DNA of 64,000 bases from Streptomyces atratus (lineage in GTDB: Bacteria > Actinomycetota > Actinomycetes > Streptomycetales > Streptomycetaceae): assembly GCF_014648655.1 (NCBI RefSeq), contig NZ_BMRN01000039.1, forward strand, positions 1 to 64,000, given 5' to 3'. Both the position numbers and the translations under genes were made by a program. Below, piece by piece: positions 8,364 to 15,360 of this stretch; the first letter of the stretch is position 1; each line of letters begins with the position of its first letter. The notes under the pieces were generated by a model. That model made no database searches. It saw only the letters and a program-made list of their open reading frames with translations, and was not told the DNA's origin.

Positions 8364-8599
8364 ACACCGGCCTCAATTGGTTCAAGAGCAGCTACAGCGG
8401 CGAAAACAGCGGCAACTGCGTAGAGGTCGCCGTCACTTGGAACAAGTCCAGCTACAGCGGCGACCAGGGCGGCGACTGCGTCGAGGTCGCCGCGTGCCCC
8501 GACACCATCCACGTCCGCGACTCCAAGGACCTGACCGTCCCCGCCCTCACCCTCTCCCCCGCCGCCTGGGCCGACTTCCTCCCCTACGCCGCGCAGTAA
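8360..8599 (+). CDS. DUF397 protein with internally duplicated N-terminal motif
   Basis: A 79-residue small acidic protein translationally coupled to the XRE gene (ATGA overlap). A normal DUF397 protein has one W-K-S-S-Y-S-G ... NCVEVA unit. This one has two in tandem: WFKSSYSGENSGNCVEVA followed by WNKSSYSGDQGGDCVEVA. A single C-terminal part follows (IHVRDSKDL, then LSPAAWADFL). At DNA level the two units are also close, pointing to recent in-frame duplication. It probably acts as partner or antagonist of the upstream regulator. Confidence 0.88.
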   Translation: MNTGLNWFKSSYSGENSGNCVEVAVTWNKSSYSGDQGGDCVEVAACPDTIHVRDSKDLTVPALTLSPAAWADFLPYAAQ

Positions 8600-8642
8600 G
8601 GCCGCGTCACCGGCTGTCGGCCCCGCTCCGTAGGGTGTCGGC

Positions 8643-9965
8643 ATGTCCAACGAGTCGCCCCTGATCCAGAGCATGCGGACCGCTGTCGCCGCGGCGCCCG
8701 CCGACGTACCGCTGCGCCTGCACCTCGCCGAGCTCCTGCTCGGAGAAGGGCTGGGCGAGGCCGCCGTCGCCGAGGCCGCCGTCGCGTTGCAGCACGCGCC
8801 CGGGGACGCAGCCGCGCGGGCGCTCATGATGCGGGCGATGGGGCTGCCCGCCCCGGCCGACGACAAGGCGGAGAAGGCCGAGGAGCCCCCGAAGGCGGAG
8901 GAGCCGGAGCAGCCCGCCGCACACCGCCCCTCCACCGGGTTCGACTGGGCCGCCGCCGAGAACGAGGTCGCGGGCGCCGTCCCGCCGCGCTTCGTGGCCC
9001 CCGCCCCCGCTGCCGGCCCGGGTGCCACCGCCCCCGAGGCGCCCCTCGCCGCCGACGGCAGCGGTGATCCGGGCAACGCCGCCGCCTGGGAGGTCGACGC
9101 CCCCGGTACCGTCACGCTCGCCGACGTCGGCGGCATGGAGGAGATCAAGGAGCGCCTCGAAGCCGCGTTCCTGGCTCCCATGCGCAATCCCGAACTGGGC
9201 AGGCTGTACGGGAAGAGCCTGCGCGGCGGGCTGTTGATGTACGGGCCGCCCGGGTGCGGGAAGACGTTCATCGCGCGGGCCGTCGCGGGTGAGCTCGGGG
9301 CCAGCTTCATGTCCGTGTCGATCAACGATGTGCTCGACATGTGGATGGGCAACTCCGAGCGCAATATGCACGAGGTCTTCGAGACGGCCCGCCGCCAGGC
9401 ACCGTGCGTGCTGTTCCTCGACGAGGTGGACGCGCTGGGCGCCAAGCGCAGTCGTATGCAGCACGGCGGGATGCGTAACACCGTCAATCAGCTGCTCACC
9501 GAGCTGGACGGGGTCGGCGGGGCCAACGAGGGGGTGTTCGTGCTTGCCGCGACCAACGTCCCCTGGGACGTGGACATCGCGCTGCGGCGCCCCGGCCGGC
9601 TGGACAGGACGCTGCTCGTGCTGCCGCCGGACGCACCCGCGCGCGAGGCGATCCTCCGCTACCACCTGCGCGACCGGCCGATCGAATCCGTCGACCTGGG
9701 CAAGCTGGTCAAGGTCACCGAGGATCTGTCCGGCGCCGATCTGGCCCACGTCTGCGAGTCCGCGTCCGAGCGGGCGCTGCTCGACTCGACCCGTACCGGC
9801 GTGGTCCGGATGATCAACATGAAGGATCTGCTGGGCGCGGCGAAGGAAGTGCGGCCGTCCACCGATCCGTGGTTCGCCTCAGCACGCAATGTGGCGATGT
9901 TCGCCAACGAGGGTGGCATGTATGACGAGTTGCTCGCCTATCTGAAGAGGAAGCGCAAGCTGTGA
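8643..9965 (+). CDS. AAA+ ATPase with N-terminal TPR-like region
   Basis: A 440-residue protein. Residues 10-65 form TPR-like helices, and residues 70-155 are an Ala/Pro/Glu-rich linker. The rest is a single AAA module of the Cdc48/meiotic (Vps4, katanin, FIGL) clade: Walker A GPPGCGKT (about 200-207), pore-loop region DMWMGNSERN (about 233-242), Walker B VLFLDEVDALG (about 255-265), sensor 1 VLAATNVPW and arginine-finger segment RRPGRLDR. The C-terminus (RPSTDPWFASARN) resembles the closing helix of that clade. It overlaps the next gene by four bases (GTGA), so the pair is a coupled operon. A hexameric unfoldase or remodelling enzyme is expected; its substrate is unknown. Confidence 0.88.
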   Translation: MSNESPLIQSMRTAVAAAPADVPLRLHLAELLLGEGLGEAAVAEAAVALQHAPGDAAARALMMRAMGLPAPADDKAEKAEEPPKAEEPEQPAAHRPSTGFDWAAAENEVAGAVPPRFVAPAPAAGPGATAPEAPLAADGSGDPGNAAAWEVDAPGTVTLADVGGMEEIKERLEAAFLAPMRNPELGRLYGKSLRGGLLMYGPPGCGKTFIARAVAGELGASFMSVSINDVLDMWMGNSERNMHEVFETARRQAPCVLFLDEVDALGAKRSRMQHGGMRNTVNQLLTELDGVGGANEGVFVLAATNVPWDVDIALRRPGRLDRTLLVLPPDAPAREAILRYHLRDRPIESVDLGKLVKVTEDLSGADLAHVCESASERALLDSTRTGVVRMINMKDLLGAAKEVRPSTDPWFASARNVAMFANEGGMYDELLAYLKRKRKL

Positions 9966-11032
9966 CCACGGCGGGGCACGAACTGACCGAGCAGGCGAGC
10001 GCGCTGCTCATACTCGGCCGGGTCGATGAGGCGAAGGCCATGCTGGCCAAGCGGCTGGCCCAGGACCCCGAGGACGTCCGCGCCTGGTCCCAGCTGGGCC
10101 GGTGCCATGAGCAGCTGAAGGAGTACGAGCAGGCTGTCGAGGCGACCGGGGCTGCGCTCGCGATCGACCCCGAGTACGTCAACGCCCTGATCATCCGGAC
10201 CTACGCGTTGCGCCGGCTGCGGCGCACCGACGAGTCGCTGGCGGCGGCACAGGAGGCGGTACGGCTCGCGCCGCATTACTGGCAGTCGTACATGGCGCTC
10301 GCCGAGGCGCTCAACGCCTGGCAGCCGCGCTGGCCCGAGGTGCTCGCGGCGGCGCAGGAGGCGGTGCGGCTGGGGCCTGAGGAGACCGGGGCGTACGGCT
10401 CGCTGTGGAAGGCCGCGCTGCTCAACGGCAGGAGCGACCTCGTCGACCTCGCGGTGCGCGAGACCTTGCGTATTGATCCCAATGACGCCTGGGCGCTGAG
10501 CCAGCAGGCGGAGAAGCAGCTCGCCGCGCCCGGCATGAAACCGAAGCAGCGGGCGGAGGTGTATGCGTCCGCGCTTGCCGCCGACCCCGCTTCGGACCGG
10601 ATGCGCCTGGGACTGGACCGGGCCGTTTTCCAGATGCTGCGCCGTACCCGGTGGCTTGCGGTACTGAGCCTGGTGCTGGCGGGGGCGGCGATCGACCTGT
10701 TCCCGTCCGACGGGGAGGCCAAGGAGCTGCCGCTGCCGCTCGGCATCCGGGTGTATGTGCTGGCGCTGATCGGAGTGATCTGGGCGCTCGGCGCGTGGTG
10801 GCGCTACCGGAAGCTGCGCGCAGGGGTGCAGCTGAGTGTGCGGTCGTTGCTGCGGCGGATGTTCTGGGCGCGGCTGGTGCTGGTGCAGGCGGTGCTGGGG
10901 ACGTTGTGCGCGGTGGCCATCGCGGCGGTGCCGTGGACGGGCCGGGGTGTTCCGCAGGTGCTGTTCTGGGTGGGGCTCGTACCGACGCTGCTGACGATCT
11001 GGTTCGACCGGCCGCGCACGCGACAGGCGTAA
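9962..11032 (+). CDS. TPR membrane protein, partner of the AAA+ ATPase
   Basis: A 356-residue protein starting at GTG 9962 inside the stop of the ATPase gene. Residues 1-220 are tetratricopeptide repeats (for example ALLILGRVDEAKAMLAKRL, AWSQLGRCHEQLKEYEQAV). The C-terminal third has about four hydrophobic segments (around 230-248, 262-282, 302-325 and 332-350). The TPR part should face the cytoplasm and could dock the AAA+ ATPase or its clients at the membrane. The coupling of the two genes supports a shared complex. No enzyme motif is visible. Confidence 0.8.
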   Translation: MTTAGHELTEQASALLILGRVDEAKAMLAKRLAQDPEDVRAWSQLGRCHEQLKEYEQAVEATGAALAIDPEYVNALIIRTYALRRLRRTDESLAAAQEAVRLAPHYWQSYMALAEALNAWQPRWPEVLAAAQEAVRLGPEETGAYGSLWKAALLNGRSDLVDLAVRETLRIDPNDAWALSQQAEKQLAAPGMKPKQRAEVYASALAADPASDRMRLGLDRAVFQMLRRTRWLAVLSLVLAGAAIDLFPSDGEAKELPLPLGIRVYVLALIGVIWALGAWWRYRKLRAGVQLSVRSLLRRMFWARLVLVQAVLGTLCAVAIAAVPWTGRGVPQVLFWVGLVPTLLTIWFDRPRTRQA

Positions 11033-11093
11033 CCGAAGGTCCGGCAGTGCGTGGTCGCCGGTCAGGAGATGCTGCGGTCAGAAGATGCTGCGG

Positions 11094-11252
11094 TCAGGAG
11101 ACGAGGATGCCGATGCCGTCTCCGAGCGGTTTCGCCCCGGGTACGAAGAACAGGGCTGCCATGACAGCGACCTTGTGCCGGGCGGTCCAGTCCTTCCAGC
11201 CGCTGAGCACGGTCGTCGCCCGCTCCTCCGTGAACAGCAGTACTGCGAGCGG
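11094..11252 (-). pseudogene. Remnant of a GAP/Sap-type membrane protein (C-terminal end only)
   Basis: On the minus strand about 52 codons read like the last part of a GAP (sulfolipid-addressing-like) family membrane protein. They include a W-K-D-W-TARHKVAVMAALFF segment followed by GAKPLGDGIGIL and a stop at 11094-11096. That family typically ends with a helix near GxKLIGDGI. No start codon or upstream membrane domains are present; the adjacent bases do not continue the similarity. It looks like a decayed gene end beside the ABC operon. The family match is from memory and should be treated as tentative. Confidence 0.45.
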
Positions 11253-11313
11253 ACGTCGACACCGCTGAGCCCGGGTCCGACGACAAGCCGCGGACAGGAC
11301 GGCTCCGCGGTGC

Positions 11314-12177
11314 TCAGCGGGCCAGGCGGCCCAGCAGAGAACCGGCGGCGACGATGCCGGCCAGCGCCGCGAACGCGAGGACGGCGAGGTCGAGGCCCAG
11401 GTGGGCCTGGGTGCCGATGAGCAGTCCGCGCAGGGCGTCGACCTGGTAGCTCAGCGGGTTCACCCTGCTGACGGCTTGGAGCCAGCCGGGCATCAGGGCG
11501 ACCGGGTAGAGCGCGTTGGAGGCGAAGAAGAGCGGCATCGTGATGGCCTGGCCGATGCCCATCAGCCGGTCGCGGGTCAGGACGATCCCGGCGATCGACA
11601 TCGACAGGCAGGAGAAGAACGCCGAGGCGAGGAGGACCACGACGACCACGCCGAGCAGCCGCAACGGGTTCCAGGTCATGCCGACACCGATCAGCGCGGC
11701 GATCACGATGACGACCGCGGCCTGGATCACGGCCTTCACCCCGGCGGCGAAGGCCTTGCCGGTCACCAGGGCGGTCCGGGGCGTGGGCGTGACCATGAGT
11801 TTGGTGAGTACGCCCGAGTCCCGCTCCCAGATGATCATGATTCCGTAGAAGATCGCGATGAACATGGCGGACTGGGCGATGATGCCCGGCGCCAGGAAGT
11901 CGAGATAGGGGACGCCGCCGGTCGGGATGGCGTGGATACGGGAGAACGTCACGCCGAAGATCAGCAGCCAGAGCGCGGGCTGCACGGCGCGGGTGTAGAT
12001 CTCGGTGCGGTCGTGGCGCAGTTTCTGCAGTTCGACGACGCACATCGCGGTGACGCGCGCGGGGACGACGCGCCAGCCGGTGCGGGGCGGCGGCGGGGTC
12101 AGCAGCAACGCGAACCGCTGATCCGGCGGGACGGACTCAGCCGAGGCGGGATGCGGTGCGACGGGTACGGCGGACAT
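11314..12177 (-). CDS. ABC-2 type permease, DrrB-like
   Basis: A 287-residue membrane protein with about six hydrophobic segments after a 50-residue cytoplasmic N-terminus. It carries the ABC-2 signature near the end (FFASNALYPVALMPGWLQ, then VNPLSYQVDALR). It overlaps the ATPase gene upstream by 41 bases, indicating coupled translation. With that ATPase it would form an exporter of the daunorubicin-resistance (DrrAB) type. The exported compound is not known and no biosynthetic genes lie nearby. Confidence 0.88.
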   Translation of the reverse strand: MSAVPVAPHPASAESVPPDQRFALLLTPPPPRTGWRVVPARVTAMCVVELQKLRHDRTEIYTRAVQPALWLLIFGVTFSRIHAIPTGGVPYLDFLAPGIIAQSAMFIAIFYGIMIIWERDSGVLTKLMVTPTPRTALVTGKAFAAGVKAVIQAAVVIVIAALIGVGMTWNPLRLLGVVVVVLLASAFFSCLSMSIAGIVLTRDRLMGIGQAITMPLFFASNALYPVALMPGWLQAVSRVNPLSYQVDALRGLLIGTQAHLGLDLAVLAFAALAGIVAAGSLLGRLAR

Positions 12178-13003
12178 CTCGGAACGCTCCTTTCCCTTCG
12201 TCGGAGCCGGAGCCGGGGTCGTTCAGTCCGGCTCCGGAGTGGTGGCGGAAGACGTCCTCCAGGGACGGTGGCGGAAGGCCCGTCTCGCCCGATTCCCTGC
12301 GGTGGGCGACGAGCTCGTTCTTGAGCTGGGCGGGGGTGCCGAGCGCGCGGAGTCTGCCGAGGTGCATCAGCGCGAGCCGGTCGCAGCGCTGGTCGGCCTC
12401 GTCCATGGAGTGGGTGGTGACCAGCACGGTCATGCCGGCGGCGACCCGTATCTCGGTGATGCGTTCCCAGACGCTGTCCCGTGCGATCGGGTCCAGGCCG
12501 ATGGTCGGCTCGTCCAGGATCATCAGCCGGGGCGCGCTGACCAGGGCCTGCGCGAGTTCGAGGCGGCGGACCATGCCGCCGGAGTACGTGGCGGCGAGTC
12601 GGTGCGCGACATCGCCGAGGCCGACCGCGTCCAGCGCCTGGGAGACCCGCGCGGCGCGCTGGCGGCGGGGCACGTCGAAGACGCGGGCGAAGAGCTGGAC
12701 GTTCTCCCGTCCGGTGAGGCTCGCATCGGCCGACAGCTGCTGCGGTACGTAGCCGAGCAGGCGCCGCACCGCCATCTTCTGCCGGGCCGCGTCATGGCCG
12801 AACACCTCGATGACGCCGGGCGGTACGGGCAGGAGCGTGGTGATCGCGCGCATCGTCGTGGTCTTGCCCGCGCCGTTGGGCCCCAGGAGGCCGAACACCT
12901 CCCCCTGGCCGACCAGCAGGTCCAGGCCGTCGACGACCTTCGCGTCGCCGAAGCTGTAGCTCAGACCGGTGCAGTTGAGGGCGGGGGCGGTTTGCGTGGT
13001 CAC
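12137..13003 (-). CDS. ABC transporter ATPase, DrrA-like
   Basis: A 288-residue ATPase. Walker A is GPNGAGKT at residues 41-48, the signature is YSGGMVRRLELA, Walker B is LMILDEPTIGLDP, and the switch histidine lies in TTHSMDEAD. The C-terminal extension beyond the core is typical of DrrA-type drug-export ATPases. It starts at GTG 13003, overlapping the stop of the MarR gene by four bases, and overlaps the permease at its other end. The three genes therefore form one transcript: regulator, ATPase, permease. Confidence 0.9.
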   Translation of the reverse strand: MTTQTAPALNCTGLSYSFGDAKVVDGLDLLVGQGEVFGLLGPNGAGKTTTMRAITTLLPVPPGVIEVFGHDAARQKMAVRRLLGYVPQQLSADASLTGRENVQLFARVFDVPRRQRAARVSQALDAVGLGDVAHRLAATYSGGMVRRLELAQALVSAPRLMILDEPTIGLDPIARDSVWERITEIRVAAGMTVLVTTHSMDEADQRCDRLALMHLGRLRALGTPAQLKNELVAHRRESGETGLPPPSLEDVFRHHSGAGLNDPGSGSDEGKGAFRDVRRTRRTASRLG

Positions 13004-13458
13004 GCGGTCTCATCCCCTTCGCTTCGCAGTGAGGCGGCGAGTCTGTGCAGGGCCGGGAGCGCGGCGGCGAGTGCCGCCCGGTCGGCCGCGTCGAGCCCGG
13101 CCAGATGCTCGCGGAAGAGCGCCTCGCGACGGGCGTGCCAGTCGCTCAGCCTCCCGATCCCTGCGGAGGTCGGATGCAGCAGCGCGGCCCGCCCGTCTTC
13201 GGGGTCCTTCTCCCGTCGCAGCAGTCCGTCGGCGACGAGATGGTTCACCAGGGTGCTGACCGAGTTGGGCGCGAGACAGAGGCTGTGTGCGGCCGTGGAG
13301 ACGCGGATGCCGGGTCGGTCGGCCACCAGCCGCAGCAGTTCGGCGTGCGCCCCGCGCAGCCGGGGCGCCGGCAGGCCGCTCCACAGCCGCCGCCGGGCGA
13401 GCCTCTGGATGCGGGGCAGAAGTCCGGCGAGCTCATCAGGCAGATCGCCCGCCACCAT
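13000..13458 (-). CDS. MarR family regulator of the ABC exporter operon
   Basis: A 152-residue winged-helix protein. The recognition region reads RVSTAAHSLCLAPNSVSTLV and the wing is LLRREKDPEDGRAALL, both typical of MarR. It is the first gene of the exporter operon and overlaps the ATPase start (GTGA). ATG 13458 lacks a clear Shine-Dalgarno; the AT-rich bases just upstream suggest a promoter and possible leaderless start. It probably represses its own operon until a toxic ligand is present. Confidence 0.85.
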   Translation of the reverse strand: MVAGDLPDELAGLLPRIQRLARRRLWSGLPAPRLRGAHAELLRLVADRPGIRVSTAAHSLCLAPNSVSTLVNHLVADGLLRREKDPEDGRAALLHPTSAGIGRLSDWHARREALFREHLAGLDAADRAALAAALPALHRLAASLRSEGDETA

Positions 13459-13518
13459 TTATTCATTTTAACTCTGTATGAGACCTAATGTCCCTGTTGT
13501 TTTTGCCTGTACGGAAAC

Positions 13519-13559
13519 GGGGCCGCCACCCCCCGCGATGAGCGGAGGACGGCGGCCCC
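13519..13559 (-). terminator. Hairpin terminator
   Basis: GGGGCCGCC at 13519-13527 pairs with GGCGGCCCC at 13551-13559, with smaller inner complementarity. It lies downstream of the cupin gene (minus strand) and ahead of the marR operon, so it likely ends the cupin transcript. Confidence 0.6.
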
Positions 13560-13625
13560 GGTCGAGGGATCTCGGCGTGCGCCGCAAAGACCTTGGCGCC
13601 CGCCAACCGGAGTACCGCCGCGCGG

Positions 13626-14120
13626 TCAGTGGCCGGCGAACCGCTCCCCGCACCGACTGCAGAACACCGGCTCCGGGTCCTGCGAGAGCCGGCCGCACCC
13701 GGGGCAGACCCGGTCCAGCATGCAGGGCGCCTCGCCGCCCTCGTATCCGGCCGGGGGCGCGACCGAGGGCTTGATGGTCAGGCCGGGGCGTCGGCGGTGG
13801 ACGGTCACATAGGCCAGACCGTCCGGTCCCGCGGCGAGGGCGCGGCGGGAGGTGCGGGGCAGCCAGACGACGCCGGTCGGCGTCAGGTTCAGCGCGTCGC
13901 CCCCGGCGACGACCCGGCCGCTGCCCGCGATGACGACGAGAAGGACGTCCAGGACGTCCTCCTGATGCTCACCCACCTCCGCGCCCGGCGGAAGACGTAC
14001 CAGATTGGCATCCAGCTCCCGGCCCTGCTCGGCCAGTTGCCACAGCGCACCGCGGTCGTCGTGGGCGGCGGCGGTCAGCAGGTCGTCGAGTACGGCCAGT
14101 ACCCGGGGTTCGGAATTCAC
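13626..14120 (-). CDS. Cupin-domain protein with C-terminal zinc ribbon
   Basis: A 164-residue protein starting at GTG 14120. The centre (RLPPGAEVGEHQEDVLDVLL, then GSGRVVAGGDALNLTPTGVV) is a small cupin barrel. The tail has two Cys pairs, CPGCG and CSRCG, about 17 residues apart, forming a zinc ribbon. The usual cupin metal histidines are only partly present, so a sensor or binding role is as likely as catalysis. It is divergent from the proline iminopeptidase gene. Confidence 0.7.
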   Translation of the reverse strand: MNSEPRVLAVLDDLLTAAAHDDRGALWQLAEQGRELDANLVRLPPGAEVGEHQEDVLDVLLVVIAGSGRVVAGGDALNLTPTGVVWLPRTSRRALAAGPDGLAYVTVHRRRPGLTIKPSVAPPAGYEGGEAPCMLDRVCPGCGRLSQDPEPVFCSRCGERFAGH

Positions 14121-14186
14121 GGCAATCAGGCTACGCCCGCCCTACGCTGACCCCTTTGCACGCCGAGCCGAGGGAGCCACCGCGCC

Positions 14187-15164
14187 ATGGACCGCAAGCC
14201 CGACGAGAAGTACCCGCCGATCGAACCGTACGAGCACGGCATGCTCGATGTCGGGGAAGGCAACCTCGTGTACTGGGAGGCGTGCGGCAACCCGGACGGC
14301 AAACCCGCACTGGTCGTGCACGGCGGTCCGGGGTCGGGATGCAAGGAGCGGCCCCGGCAGTACTTCGACCCGGACCACTACCGCGTCGTCCTCTTCGACC
14401 AGCGGGGCTGCGGCCGCTCCACCCCGCACGCGAGCGATCCTGCCGCCGACATGCGGTACAACACGACCGACCGGCTGATCGCCGACATGGAACGGCTGCG
14501 CGTCCACCTCGGGATCAGCACCTGGCTGCTGTACGGCGGGTCCTGGGGCTCGACGCTGATCCTCGCGTACGCCGAGCAGTACCCGGAGCGGGTCTCCGAG
14601 ATCGTGATCCCGGCCGTCACGACGACCCGGCGCTCCGAGATCGACTGGCTGTACCGGGGCGCGGGCCGGATCTTCCCCGAGGCCTGGGACCTGTTCCGGG
14701 CCGGGGTGCCGGAGGCCGAGGGGGACGCGACTCCTGACGTACTCGCCGCGTACGCCCGGCGGTTGGAGAGCCCCGACGCGGGGGTGCGGGAGAAGGCGAC
14801 GGCCGACTGGTGCGCCTGGGAGGACGCGGTGCTCTCCCAGGAGGCGTACACCGGACCGCCGCCGTACAGCGGGCGCCCCGGCCGGGCGCAGCAGGCGCTG
14901 GTGCGGATCTGCTCGCACTACTTCTCCCACGGCGCCTGGCTGGAGGAGGGGCAGCTGATCCGGGACGCGGGGCGGCTGACGGGGATTCCGGGCGTGCTGG
15001 TGCACGGACGGTTCGACCTGGGCGGGCCGCTGATCACCGCGTGGGAGCTGGCGAAGGCGTGGCCGGACGCGGAGCTGACCGTGATCGACGGTGCGGGGCA
15101 TCTGGGCGGTCCGGCGACGAGCCGGGCGGTGCTGGCGGCGCTGGACCGGTTTGCCCGGCAGTGA
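14187..15164 (+). CDS. pip: Proline iminopeptidase
   Basis: A 325-residue alpha/beta hydrolase of the S33 family, which removes N-terminal proline from peptides. The oxyanion-hole motif HGGPG is at residues 45-49 and DQRGCGRS follows near 71-78. The nucleophile elbow GGSWGS (117-122) carries Ser119. The acid is probably in HGRFDLGG near 275 and the histidine in GAGHLGG near 303. The length is typical. ATG 14187 has GAGGGAG ten bases upstream. It is cytoplasmic and probably a single-gene transcript. Confidence 0.9.
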   Translation: MDRKPDEKYPPIEPYEHGMLDVGEGNLVYWEACGNPDGKPALVVHGGPGSGCKERPRQYFDPDHYRVVLFDQRGCGRSTPHASDPAADMRYNTTDRLIADMERLRVHLGISTWLLYGGSWGSTLILAYAEQYPERVSEIVIPAVTTTRRSEIDWLYRGAGRIFPEAWDLFRAGVPEAEGDATPDVLAAYARRLESPDAGVREKATADWCAWEDAVLSQEAYTGPPPYSGRPGRAQQALVRICSHYFSHGAWLEEGQLIRDAGRLTGIPGVLVHGRFDLGGPLITAWELAKAWPDAELTVIDGAGHLGGPATSRAVLAALDRFARQ

Positions 15165-15360
15165 ACGTAAGTGGAATTTGCGCCATTCGCGGACGGCAGG
15201 AGCAGGGGGGAGGGTCGGGCTGTCGGAGAGGCATGGCAAGCTAAGCCTCCGCTGCATGTGCGGTAGCACTCGTACCCCCCACTGGTCCCATCGTGACCAG
15301 CTGTCGCCAGCCGCAGCGCCTGACGAATCAAGTGTCCGAAAACGATCCTTGGGGTACGAC

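Noticed and set aside
15165-15360. Possible c-di-AMP (ydaO-type) riboswitch ahead of the cell-wall amidase
   Set aside because: Such elements control some Streptomyces wall hydrolases, but I could not find the conserved core sequences here.
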